A stretch of 64,000 bases of DNA from contig JBLNBO010000022.1 of NCBI GenBank assembly GCA_050260055.1, positions 251,044 through 315,043 on the forward strand, in the 5' to 3' direction. Source of the stretch: JBLMYQ01 sp050260055 (GTDB lineage Bacteria; Bacillota; Clostridia; Acetivibrionales; UBA4821). Positions 15,908 to 24,129 of the stretch are shown piece by piece. Made by a program: the position numbers and the translations under genes. How positions within the stretch are numbered: position 1 is the stretch's first letter; every line of letters begins with the position of its first letter. Under the pieces are notes generated by a model that worked only from the letters and a program-made list of their open reading frames with translations, did no database searches and was not told the origin of the DNA.

Positions 15908-17827
15908 ATGACAGAAAGAAAAACATTCTATATTACTACTCCAATTTATTATCCCAGCGACAAGCTGCATATAGGGCATTCGTACTGTTCAGTTGCTTGT
16001 GATGCTATGGCTAGATATAAAAGGCTTAGAGGCTATGACGTGATGTTTCTCACTGGCACAGACGAACATGGACAGAAGATAGAAAGAAAATCACATGAAA
16101 AAGGTCTAACTCCGCAAGCATATGTTGATGGAATTGTTGCAGGAATAAAAGATTTGTGGAAGCTTATGGATATTACTAATGATGACTTTATACGGACAAC
16201 GGAGGAGAGGCACAGGAAGGTTGTACAAAAAATATTTAAAAAGCTTTATGAGCAAGGCGATATTTATAAAGGCGAATATGAAGGTTGGTATTGTACACCT
16301 TGCGAATCTTTTTGGACAGAAACCCAGCTGGTTGATGGAAAATGTCCTGATTGCAACAGGGATGTAGAGCTGGTCAAAGAAGAAAGTTATTTTTTCAAGA
16401 TGTCTAAATATGCAGACAGACTTATTAAGCATATAGAAGACAATCCCGAATTTATTCAACCGGTTTCAAGAGCAAATGAGATGATAAATAACTTTTTAAA
16501 GCCGGGACTTGAAGACCTTTGCGTCTCAAGGACTTCTTTCAAGTGGGGAATTCCGGTTGATTTTGATGACAAGCACGTTATATATGTTTGGCTTGATGCG
16601 CTTTCAAACTACATAACTGCATTGGGGTATATGACAGAGAATGATGAAAAGTTTAAAAAATACTGGCCGGCGGATTTTCACGTTGTGGGCAAGGAAATTA
16701 CCCGATTTCACACTATTACATGGCCTATTATGCTTATGGCTCTTGGATTGGAACTGCCCAAACAGGTTTTTGGCCATGGATGGCTTGTAATTGATGGTGG
16801 CAAGATGTCCAAATCTAAAGGAAATGTTGTTGACCCTGTTGTTCTTATTGAGAGATATGGACTCGATGCAGTAAGGTATTATTTACTTCGTGAAATTCCT
16901 TTTGGTTCTGATGCTAATTTTTCTGAAGAATTACTTGTAAATAGAATGAATTCTGATTTAGCAAATGATTTAGGAAATTTAGTTAGTAGAACTACTGCTA
17001 TGATAGAAAAATATTTCGAAGGTATTCTTCCTGCTGATGGAGTCAGAGGCGATTTTGATGATGAGTTAAAAGCAATGGTATTGGCTACTCCCGAAAAAGT
17101 CGAAGGATACATGGAAAAAATGCAGTCATATCTTGCTCTGACTGAAATATGGAAAACTATTTCAAGAATAAACAAGTATATTGATGAGACCACACCATGG
17201 ACATTGGGAAAAGACCCGGCAAATAAACCAAGATTGGGCACAGTAATGTATAATCTTGCTGAGAGTGTAAGAATAATATCTATATTAATTAGGCCTTTCC
17301 TGACAAGGACACCAGCAAAAATTTGGGAGCAGATAGGTATTGAGGAAGGACCACTTACGGATTGGGATTCTTCGAAAAAGTGGGGTATGATAAAAGCTGG
17401 TACTAAGGTAAAAAAGGCGGATGCAATATTTCCTCGTATTGAATTTAAGCAGGAAGTGAATGCTCCAGAGCCAAAGGTAGAAGTATCTGTCAAAAAGGAA
17501 GATAACTACATTACAATAGATGACTTTGCAAAACTTGATTTGAGAGTAGCAAAGGTTTTAAAGGCAGAAAAAGTAGAGGGAGCAGACAAGCTCTTAAAGC
17601 TTACAGTTGATGCCGGAGATGGCGAAAGGACGGTTGTTTCAGGAATAGCAAAGCATTATGCGGCAGAAGATATGATAGGAAAATCAGTAATACTTGTTGC
17701 AAATTTGAAGCCTGTAAAACTTCGTGGAATAGAGTCACATGGCATGATACTTGCAGCAAGCAATGAAGATAAGTTAGTATTGGCTTGCACTGACCGTGAG
17801 ATATCTCACGGTTCAAAGGTAAAGTGA
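15908..17827 (+). CDS. metG: Methionyl-tRNA synthetase
   Basis: MetG charges tRNA-Met for initiation and elongation. The 639-residue class I synthetase has HIGH at 21-24, KMSKS at about 298-302, and paired zinc ligands CTPC and CPDC in the connective domain (about 130-160). A C-terminal OB-fold tRNA-binding domain follows (about 535-639, FAKLDLRVAKVLKAEKVEGA), which forms the dimer in this subclass. The ribosome site GAAAGGA precedes the ATG. Its stop codon directly abuts a long palindromic repeat. Confidence 0.97.
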   Translation: MTERKTFYITTPIYYPSDKLHIGHSYCSVACDAMARYKRLRGYDVMFLTGTDEHGQKIERKSHEKGLTPQAYVDGIVAGIKDLWKLMDITNDDFIRTTEERHRKVVQKIFKKLYEQGDIYKGEYEGWYCTPCESFWTETQLVDGKCPDCNRDVELVKEESYFFKMSKYADRLIKHIEDNPEFIQPVSRANEMINNFLKPGLEDLCVSRTSFKWGIPVDFDDKHVIYVWLDALSNYITALGYMTENDEKFKKYWPADFHVVGKEITRFHTITWPIMLMALGLELPKQVFGHGWLVIDGGKMSKSKGNVVDPVVLIERYGLDAVRYYLLREIPFGSDANFSEELLVNRMNSDLANDLGNLVSRTTAMIEKYFEGILPADGVRGDFDDELKAMVLATPEKVEGYMEKMQSYLALTEIWKTISRINKYIDETTPWTLGKDPANKPRLGTVMYNLAESVRIISILIRPFLTRTPAKIWEQIGIEEGPLTDWDSSKKWGMIKAGTKVKKADAIFPRIEFKQEVNAPEPKVEVSVKKEDNYITIDDFAKLDLRVAKVLKAEKVEGADKLLKLTVDAGDGERTVVSGIAKHYAAEDMIGKSVILVANLKPVKLRGIESHGMILAASNEDKLVLACTDREISHGSKVK

Positions 17828-17949
17828 AAACTGTGATAAGCAGCGTCTGGCGTTGTCAGGAACAGATTCCAAAATGCTCACATATATCTAGATATGCTCC
17901 GCTTCTGAAATTTGTTCCTTTCTAGCCATACTTGCTTCTGACAGTTTTC
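17826..17949. repeat. 124-base imperfect palindromic element
   Basis: The two arms, each about 62 bases, are inverted copies of one another. Both begin GAAAACTGT from the outside and share AAGCA, TGGC, AGGAACA, ATT and a palindromic centre ATATCTAGATAT. The arms differ at scattered positions, as expected of compensatory drift in a hairpin or a small palindromic mobile repeat. The element begins on the last two bases of the metG stop codon and fills most of the gap to tatD. Confidence 0.8.
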
Positions 17950-18010
17950 AATAAAAGATTTGTTGATAAATAGTTTCCTTCTATCTTGAGAGAAGGGAGA
18001 GGGGTGAGTT

Positions 18011-18781
18011 ATGGAACTATTTGATTCACATGCACATTATGATGATAAACGTTTTGCAGAGGATTACGATGAAGTAATCCTTAATGCATTTAACAGCGGA
18101 GTAAAATATATACTCAATGCCGGTTCGGATATTGCTACATCAAAAAAAAGCATAATGCTGGCAGAAAAATATGATTTTGTTTATGCTGCTGTTGGAGTTC
18201 ATCCTCACGAAGCTGAAAAACTTAGCGAGGATGGCTTTAATGAAATAAAAAAAATGGGCAGTCATCAGAAGGTTGTGGCCATTGGAGAGATTGGGCTGGA
18301 TTATTATTATGACCATTCGCCGAGAGATGTTCAAAGGTATTGGTTTGAAAAACAGATTAATCTTGGCAAAGAGCTTAATCTTCCGTTGATAATCCACAAT
18401 AGAGATTCTCATGAGGACATGATGGATATAATCCGGAAAAATGCACCATACTCAAATTCGGGTGTGCTTCACTGCTTTACAGGCAGCTGGGAAATGGCAA
18501 AGCAGCTTTTGGATTTGGGCTTATATTTATCTTTTGGAGGGCCAATAACCTTTAAAAATGCGAAGAAAGCAATTGATATAATAGGAAAGATGCCTATAGA
18601 TAGAATCTTAATAGAAACTGATTGCCCTTACCTCACTCCAGAGCCCTTTAGAGGGAAGAGAAACCATTCCGGTTATGTTAATCTTGTTGCCGAAAAAATA
18701 TCTGAAATTCGAGGAATTTCAATGCAGGAAGCAGCAAATTTGACAACAATGAATACGAAAAGGCTTTTTGGAATAGAATAA
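18011..18781 (+). CDS. tatD: TatD-family metal-dependent hydrolase
   Basis: The 256-residue TIM-barrel hydrolase carries the complete TatD metal-ligand set in order: DSHAHYDD at the N-terminus, AIGEIGLDYYYD, IIHNRDSHED, VLHCFTGSW and IETDCPYLTPEP. TatD proteins are nucleases acting on 3' ends or DNA-repair intermediates, although their role in Firmicutes is loosely defined. GAGGGGTGAG precedes the ATG. The metG-tatD order is common in Firmicutes and often continues to the yabE-like, rnmV and rsmA genes; here the yabE-like gene and rsmA follow and rnmV is absent. Confidence 0.93.
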   Translation: MELFDSHAHYDDKRFAEDYDEVILNAFNSGVKYILNAGSDIATSKKSIMLAEKYDFVYAAVGVHPHEAEKLSEDGFNEIKKMGSHQKVVAIGEIGLDYYYDHSPRDVQRYWFEKQINLGKELNLPLIIHNRDSHEDMMDIIRKNAPYSNSGVLHCFTGSWEMAKQLLDLGLYLSFGGPITFKNAKKAIDIIGKMPIDRILIETDCPYLTPEPFRGKRNHSGYVNLVAEKISEIRGISMQEAANLTTMNTKRLFGIE

Positions 18782-18849
18782 TAATTAGCAACATTTAACA
18801 TAATAAGTAATATTATAATATTAGAACAGCAGGCTTTTGGGTGCAGAAT

Positions 18850-18878
18850 TTGACAAAAACTTAAAAAAGTAATAAAAT
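18850..18878 (+). promoter_or_regulatory. Strong sigma-A promoter for the G5/3D-domain protein
   Basis: A perfect TTGACA at 18850-18855, a 17-base spacer and TAAAAT at 18873-18878. It predicts a leader of about 120 bases containing a hairpin at 18896-18921 (GAACA/TGTTC and GGCT/AGCC). In other Firmicutes some genes of this class follow c-di-AMP riboswitches, but this leader is too short and lacks the recognisable core. Confidence 0.75.
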
Positions 18879-19007
18879 TGACCTGACCCTTAGCAAGAAC
18901 AGGCTGAAAAAAGCCTTGTTCGAACTTGGGAATTGTGCTTTTAAAAATGAATATATTAAGTTGAGCATAGTTTCCTATTAATATAAAGTAGGAGGTAATG
19001 GCAGTAG

Positions 19008-20015
19008 ATGCACTGTAAAAATGGTAATAAGCAGTTTAAAACAAAACAAGTGCTTCTCCTGGCTTTTACACTTTGTTTTGCGATGTTTGCAAGCGTGGCC
19101 GTTTATGCAGCTCAGGTTAAGGAAGTTAGAATTGACAACAAAGGTAATGTAATTTGTGTAAAAACCATGGCGAAGTCCGTGAATGAACTGTTGAAAGAAA
19201 AAGGAATTAAAGTAGGTTATGCTGATGTAGTACAACCGGGATTGTACGCTAGGCTAGATCCAAAACTTACAATTGTAATTAGAAAGGATACGGTCGTTCA
19301 AATTGAAGAAACAAAAGAAGCAAATGAAGCAGTAGTTAAAACAGCAGCTTCTGCAGTTGTGATAAATCCACCCAAACAAAAAGTAGAACCAAAGGAATTA
19401 ATTAGAAAAGAAAAAGTTATTACGAAAGAAAAAGTAATTACTGTTAAAGGTAAGTTGGCATATAAAACAGAGAGTAAAGAGAATGATAAGCTCCTTAATG
19501 GAGAAAAAAGGGTCATAAAACAAGGGAAACCTGGTTTGGTTGTTAAACAATATAAAGTTATTTATAGAAATGGAAAGGAAGTTAGCAGAAAACTCTTGTC
19601 TGCAAAAGTTGCGGTAAAACCAGTTAATGAAGTAGTGCAGAAAGGAACCCGCAGGTTCTTGGTCACTTCCAGAGGAGAAACCTTAAGATTCAAAAGGGTA
19701 ATCGAAATGAAAGCGACAGCATACTACAATAGTTTTTCTGAAACAGGCAAAAAGCCTGGAAGCGCAGGTTTTGGTGTAACTGCTTCGGGTATGAAAACCA
19801 AAAAGGGAGTTGTTGCTGTTGATCCCCATGTAATCTCTCTTGGTACAAGACTTTATATTGAAAGTATGCAAAAAGGAGTATCAAATTACGGATATTCAAT
19901 TGCCGCAGATACTGGAGGGGCTATTAAGGGAAACAAAATCGATTTATTCTTCCCAACAAGGCAAGAAGTTTACAATTGGGGAGTACGTAAGGTCAAGGTA
20001 TACGTTCTAGAGTAG
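19008..20015 (+). CDS. YabE-like cell-wall protein with G5 and 3D domains
   Basis: The 335-residue protein is secreted or membrane-anchored: a basic N-terminus is followed by a hydrophobic segment (about 15-35) ending in AVYA. A DUF348-like repeat follows at about 38-85, then a G5 domain (about 130-215). The C-terminal 3D domain (about 235-335) has its three conserved aspartates in VAVDPHVISLG, AADTGGAI and KIDLFFP. 3D domains are lytic-transglycosylase-like, as in resuscitation factors, so a role in peptidoglycan remodelling is likely. The start lies behind AGGAGGTAA, with a rather long spacer. Confidence 0.88.
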   Translation: MHCKNGNKQFKTKQVLLLAFTLCFAMFASVAVYAAQVKEVRIDNKGNVICVKTMAKSVNELLKEKGIKVGYADVVQPGLYARLDPKLTIVIRKDTVVQIEETKEANEAVVKTAASAVVINPPKQKVEPKELIRKEKVITKEKVITVKGKLAYKTESKENDKLLNGEKRVIKQGKPGLVVKQYKVIYRNGKEVSRKLLSAKVAVKPVNEVVQKGTRRFLVTSRGETLRFKRVIEMKATAYYNSFSETGKKPGSAGFGVTASGMKTKKGVVAVDPHVISLGTRLYIESMQKGVSNYGYSIAADTGGAIKGNKIDLFFPTRQEVYNWGVRKVKVYVLE

Positions 20016-20058
20016 GATACATAAGATAAAGATTGATGAGTAAAATAAATTAACTGAT

Positions 20059-20094
20059 AGGCCGAAAATTCCTTTAGGAGTTATTCGGCCTTTT
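20059..20094 (+). terminator. Terminator after the yabE-like gene
   Basis: AGGCCGAA (20059-20066) pairs with TTCGGCCT (20084-20091), with an inner CCT/AGG pairing, followed by TTT. Confidence 0.85.
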
Positions 20095-20113
20095 AAAATC
20101 ACAGGAGAAAGCT

Positions 20114-20965
20114 ATGAATGATTTAATTTTAAAAACTAAAGGAATAATGCAAAAGTATAATATAAATGCCAATAAAAGATTTGGACAGAATTTTCTGATA
20201 GACCAGCATGTTTTAGATTCTATAATAAAAGCTGGAGAAGTATCAAAGGATGATTTGGTAATAGAAGTTGGGCCCGGTCTAGGCATTTTAACCAGTGAAC
20301 TATGCAAAAATGCTGATAAAGTTGCAGCAATTGAAATAGATAAGCGGTTTGCACAAATTCTGGATGAAGTACTAAACAGTTTTGGGAACTATAATATAAT
20401 ACAGGATGATATTCTAAAAGTGAATTTAGATGAATTAATAGCCCGCTTCAATCATCCTAAGAAAGCTAAGGTCATCGCAAACCTACCATATTATATTACT
20501 ACGCCGGTTATAATGAAATTCCTTGAGGAATGTACCCAAATCAGCTCAATTGTTGTAATGGTTCAAAAGGAAGTGGCTGAAAGAATTACAGCAAAGCCTG
20601 GGGGAAAGGAATATGGCGCACTAACTGTTTCAACATGTTTCTATGGAACTGCAAAAAAAATGTTTGATGTGCCGCCTCACTGTTTTATGCCAAGGCCAGA
20701 TGTGACTTCAAGCGTAATCAGAATAGATTTGAATGAGAATCCTCCTGTTGAGGTTAAAAGCAAAGAAAATTTCTTTAAGGTTGTAAAAGCTTCATTTGCT
20801 CAAAGAAGGAAGACTTTGCTCAATAGCCTGGCAAATTCGGGGATTTTTGGAGTTCCAAAGGATGCAATTGCTAAGATTCTTGAAGAAATAGGCATAGAAG
20901 AGAATAGAAGGCCAGAGACATTAACAATACAGGAGTTTGCAAAGATAGCTGAATACATTAAATAA
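20114..20965 (+). CDS. rsmA: 16S rRNA (adenine1518/1519-N6)-dimethyltransferase
   Basis: RsmA (KsgA) dimethylates two adjacent adenines in the 3'-terminal helix of 16S rRNA during small-subunit maturation. The 283-residue protein shows KRFGQNFLID, the SAM-binding motif EVGPGLGILT, and the catalytic NLPYYITTP. The C-terminal FAQRRKTLLNSL is also conserved. CAGGAGAAAG precedes the ATG. It ends in a terminator shared with convergent cdd. Confidence 0.97.
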   Translation: MNDLILKTKGIMQKYNINANKRFGQNFLIDQHVLDSIIKAGEVSKDDLVIEVGPGLGILTSELCKNADKVAAIEIDKRFAQILDEVLNSFGNYNIIQDDILKVNLDELIARFNHPKKAKVIANLPYYITTPVIMKFLEECTQISSIVVMVQKEVAERITAKPGGKEYGALTVSTCFYGTAKKMFDVPPHCFMPRPDVTSSVIRIDLNENPPVEVKSKENFFKVVKASFAQRRKTLLNSLANSGIFGVPKDAIAKILEEIGIEENRRPETLTIQEFAKIAEYIK

Positions 20966-20972
20966 AAAGTAA

Positions 20973-21000
20973 AAAGTCGGAGCAGAAATGCTCCGACTTT
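20973..21000. terminator. Bidirectional terminator between rsmA and cdd
   Basis: AAAGTCGGAGC (20973-20983) pairs with GCTCCGACTTT (20990-21000) around a six-base loop. A-rich and T-rich flanks on the two sides allow function in both directions. Confidence 0.92.
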
Positions 21001-21005
21001 AACTT

Positions 21006-21461
21006 TTATTTGCTTAGTCCTAGGTCTTCGGGACCGAAAGGATAAGGGATAAGTTCACCCATGGTGAATACCTGGGCCCTTTCACCAGTTTGCTCGATGC
21101 ATATTACTTGAGCATCGGGAGTTGCGTGTTCGAATAACCGCTGCCGGCATCGGCCGCAAGGGGTAGTAAATGCGCCTGAAATGGGCTCGCCTTCTATAGA
21201 GGCTCCGTACACCACAATTGTTTTAATGCCTTTTCTGCCGCCAAAGACGTAATTTCCAACTGCCATTGTTTCAGCGCAGGTTCCATCGTAGTTGGCTGTT
21301 TCGCAATTTACGCCATAATGCAGATTACCCTGTGAATCTATAATACAGGCGGCAACTCCGAATTTGGAGTAGGGGGTATAGGCATTCTTACTTAAGTCTA
21401 TCAATCCCTTAGCGATGTCCCGTACTCGAAGACCCAATTCTTTAAACTCCTTAATTTCCAC
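21006..21461 (-). CDS. cdd: Cytidine deaminase-family protein
   Basis: Cytidine deaminase converts cytidine and deoxycytidine to uridine forms for pyrimidine salvage. The 151-residue protein carries the zinc site as TCAETMA (Cys62, with catalytic Glu64) and PCGRC (Cys102, Cys105), plus the substrate-side YSKFGVAA and NCETANYDGTCAE. The GTG start lies seven bases after AAGGAGG. It has its own promoter and a leader of about 145 bases, so it is a single-gene unit. A blasticidin-S-deaminase-like relative is the main alternative, because of slight divergence from classic Cdd. Confidence 0.88.
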   Translation of the reverse strand: MEIKEFKELGLRVRDIAKGLIDLSKNAYTPYSKFGVAACIIDSQGNLHYGVNCETANYDGTCAETMAVGNYVFGGRKGIKTIVVYGASIEGEPISGAFTTPCGRCRQRLFEHATPDAQVICIEQTGERAQVFTMGELIPYPFGPEDLGLSK

Positions 21462-21613
21462 TACAATACCTCCTTAATACTTCCGCCAGTTAGCATAATA
21501 TAAAGTGCGTAGGCAAAGATTACCTAAGAATAAATTAAAAACAAGGTTACGACCTGCCGCACAATTAATGCCTACCGGCAACATTAAAAAAACTTTTTGG
21601 GAATATTAGTATT

Positions 21614-21642
21614 ATTGTATCATGTTTCCGGTAAGAATTCAA
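21614..21642 (-). promoter_or_regulatory. Sigma-A promoter for cdd
   Basis: On the minus strand, TTGAAT (21642-21637), a 17-base spacer and TACAAT (21619-21614). The leader between it and cdd contains the inverted pair GTAGGCA/TGCCTAC with nested pairing inside. No known riboswitch was recognised. Confidence 0.65.
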
Positions 21643-21674
21643 TTATACTTTATTAACATTGTCTAATTAATCAA

Positions 21675-23735
21675 TTATTCCCCAACATTAAACTTCTCAA
21701 CCAAGTCAGAAAGACTTACAGCTTCCTTGGCCAGAGTTTCTGTTGCTTTGGCTATATCCTGAGATGCATTTGTGATGAAAGTAACGGTCTGGGTCACTTC
21801 TTCCATAGCTTTTACAACATTTTTATTTGCATCAACTTGATCGCTGACTGATTTTAAAATACCTTTAGAAAGCGTATTAATATTTTCTGCTGAATTAACA
21901 ACCATTTTTATGTCCTGCTCCTGCTGTTCAGTAAGGGATGATGCTTTTTTTACTACATCCACAGTACTTTCAACCTCATTGCGTATTGCCTCAAGAGAGG
22001 TCTTGGTTTCTATTGATGCATCAACTCCATCCTGCATCTTTTTTGTACCTTCAGCAGCAAGTTCTACAGCGTGGTTAGCTTTTTCCTGGACGCCTTTTAT
22101 AAGTTTTGCAATAACCTTTGTTGCTTCTGAGCTTTTTTCTGCTAGGCCTTTAACAGATTCGGCTACAACGGCAAACCCTTTTCCATGTTCGCCAGCACTT
22201 GCAGCCTCAATAGCAGCATTTAAAGCCAATAGGTTTGTTTGGTCGGCTATATCCTCTATTACATTTACTATTTGACCGATTTGTAATGCTGAAGCTCCCA
22301 ATTCTTTAATGGCTGAGGTCAATTCTCCAAAAGTACTGCTGATTTTATCAATTTCCTGTTTTGTATTTTCAACAGATAACTTGCCTGCCTGTGCTGCGTC
22401 CAGAGACCTTATAGCTTGATTTTCTACAAGGTGTATATCTGCAGTTACATTATCAACTTTTTCTGCAAGCTTTTCAAGAAGATTAGTAACATTAGATATG
22501 TTACCTGTTACTTCTCGAACCTGATTGGATATATGTTGCATGCTCTCGTCTATCTCTTCCATGAAGCCTAGAGTTTCCTCACCAGAGGCTGATAATGTTT
22601 CAGTGCTGTCTGAAAGCTGTTGGGTTGTTGCATTGATTTCCTGTGATGAGGAGGCAACTGTATGTGATGTTATACGTATCTGAAGAATTGTTGACTTTAA
22701 TAGTGAAGTAAAATTATTGAATGATTGCGAAAGCAAATTTATTTCGTCCTTTCCTTTTATGGGAAGTTCTCTATTAAGATCTCTAAGGTCAACAACTTTC
22801 TTGATGCTTATGAGTTGGACGATAATGTTTTTGTGTACCCAGATAATTAATAAAGATGACATTCCGATTATTACGATAATTGTAAAGAAAGCAATAAGCC
22901 GGATTGAGCTCAATGATTGTATACTGGATTTTGAATGCCCTTTTGCAATTATTATGGCAATAAGGTTATTATTCATATCAAGTATCTTGCCTGCAGAAAT
23001 AAGTATTCTCTCTCCGTTTTTTTCAGAGGTATCCGTAAGGGTTTCTTTAGTTTTTATTTGCTCAAGAAAACTGTCAAACTTAATACTATCTTCTTTTGAA
23101 ATCGGTGAAATAGAAACCACTTTTTTCTCAGCAGAATAAACAGTGATATTTATATCAACAACATCACTGATTTTTTTTATTAATTCAGAAGAAATATATT
23201 CTCCATATATGAAAACTCCGGAGGGGTCTTTACATTTAATATCGTCTGTACGCACGATTTTTGTAACTCCCACAATTGCGAGACCATCAGGAAGCTGTAC
23301 AAAGCCTGCATAATAATTCTTTTTGTTATTGATACCGCTGAACAAAGAAGAATTTTTAATATTTTTTAATTTATTAAAATAATCACTTTTATTATAAGAA
23401 CCTATTACATTTCCCTTCATATCGGTAACAACCATGAACTTCTTAAAATTAGTAAGAGTACTGAATGCTTCATCCTGTATAGTATTTATATCTTTCTGCT
23501 TAGCGGCTTCATACAGGGTATCCCAGCATCCCCATCCTTCGAATGTACTGGTTTTAAGTTCCTCGATTTTTTGGTTTAATGTTGCCTGAACACTTTTCAG
23601 ATTCTTTTGATTCTGTTCCTCTTCAAACCGGTAAATACTTTGTTTTATAGTTAAATTAACAAGCATTACGCCAAGTATTGTAGGAATAATCATTATTAAA
23701 AAAATTACCAAAATGAATTTCTTTTTCAAAGACAT
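21675..23735 (-). CDS. Methyl-accepting chemotaxis protein (CHASE4-like sensor)
   Basis: The 686-residue receptor has a membrane span at about 7-28 and an extracellular domain of about 250 residues beginning with a CHASE4-like pattern (FEGWGCWDTLYEAAKQKD). A second span at about 280-303 and a HAMP-like linker follow. The signalling hairpin is ADQTNLLALNAAIEAASAGE followed by HGKGFAVVAESVKGLAEKS. The ATG follows AGGGGGATTT. It resembles the receptor at 13.6 kb in its signalling half but not in its sensor, so the two probably sense different ligands. It is transcribed away from pckG. Confidence 0.94.
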   Translation of the reverse strand: MSLKKKFILVIFLIMIIPTILGVMLVNLTIKQSIYRFEEEQNQKNLKSVQATLNQKIEELKTSTFEGWGCWDTLYEAAKQKDINTIQDEAFSTLTNFKKFMVVTDMKGNVIGSYNKSDYFNKLKNIKNSSLFSGINNKKNYYAGFVQLPDGLAIVGVTKIVRTDDIKCKDPSGVFIYGEYISSELIKKISDVVDINITVYSAEKKVVSISPISKEDSIKFDSFLEQIKTKETLTDTSEKNGERILISAGKILDMNNNLIAIIIAKGHSKSSIQSLSSIRLIAFFTIIVIIGMSSLLIIWVHKNIIVQLISIKKVVDLRDLNRELPIKGKDEINLLSQSFNNFTSLLKSTILQIRITSHTVASSSQEINATTQQLSDSTETLSASGEETLGFMEEIDESMQHISNQVREVTGNISNVTNLLEKLAEKVDNVTADIHLVENQAIRSLDAAQAGKLSVENTKQEIDKISSTFGELTSAIKELGASALQIGQIVNVIEDIADQTNLLALNAAIEAASAGEHGKGFAVVAESVKGLAEKSSEATKVIAKLIKGVQEKANHAVELAAEGTKKMQDGVDASIETKTSLEAIRNEVESTVDVVKKASSLTEQQEQDIKMVVNSAENINTLSKGILKSVSDQVDANKNVVKAMEEVTQTVTFITNASQDIAKATETLAKEAVSLSDLVEKFNVGE

Positions 23736-23828
23736 AGAAATCCCCCTAAAAATGTATTATTTAGTTATATATGTTATATATGGGAGTTGATAGAAGAGCT
23801 CATAAACTTCATTAATATACTTGTTTTT

Positions 23829-23857
23829 ATTATACATCGAAAATTATGTTTTTTAAA
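23829..23857 (-). promoter_or_regulatory. Probable sigma-A promoter for the second chemoreceptor
   Basis: On the minus strand, TTTAAA (23857-23852), a 17-base spacer and a perfect TATAAT (23834-23829). The -35 match is weak. Confidence 0.5.
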
Positions 23858-23928
23858 TAGTAAAAAATATATACTTTGAGGGTTAAATGTAAAATTATTT
23901 AATTTTGGAATTATTTGAGGTATACACA

Positions 23929-23957
23929 TTTACAGTAAAATAAAAATGTACTATAAT
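23929..23957 (+). promoter_or_regulatory. Sigma-A promoter for pckG
   Basis: TTTACA at 23929-23934, a 17-base spacer and TATAAT at 23952-23957. It and the divergent chemoreceptor promoter share the 394-base gap at 23736-24129. Confidence 0.7.
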
Positions 23958-24015
23958 TAGCGAAGTTACTCATTTTTCATAACTTTTCTTATAACTTCAA
24001 AATGAATTTTCGCTA
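23958..24015 (+). promoter_or_regulatory. Hairpin at the 5' end of the pckG leader
   Basis: TAGCGAA (23958-23964) pairs with TTCGCTA (24009-24015), and inside it CATTTT (23971-23976) pairs with AAAATG (23999-24004). It begins right at the predicted transcript start and could protect the mRNA 5' end. About 115 further leader bases lie between it and the ATG, with no recognised element. Confidence 0.5.
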
Positions 24016-24129
24016 GCTGATTGTTAAGATAAAAAATATTCAATTTTGCTGATTAAATGCATATAATTATCAAAAATCCTTATCAGTTTTAAAATATAAT
24101 ATTCAATTCATTTTTAAGGGGAGTTTAAT

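Noticed and set aside
16879..17493. Long minus-strand open frame opposite metG
   Set aside because: Shadow of the metG coding strand, with serine-rich composition and no ribosome site. The similar long frames at 14769-15311 (opposite the chemoreceptor), 11730-12278 (opposite the EamA gene) and 46151-46684 (opposite the S1 gene) were rejected for the same reason.
18885..19007. c-di-AMP (ydaO-type) riboswitch ahead of the yabE-like wall gene
   Set aside because: The leader is only about 120 bases and lacks the conserved core; only a small hairpin is visible.
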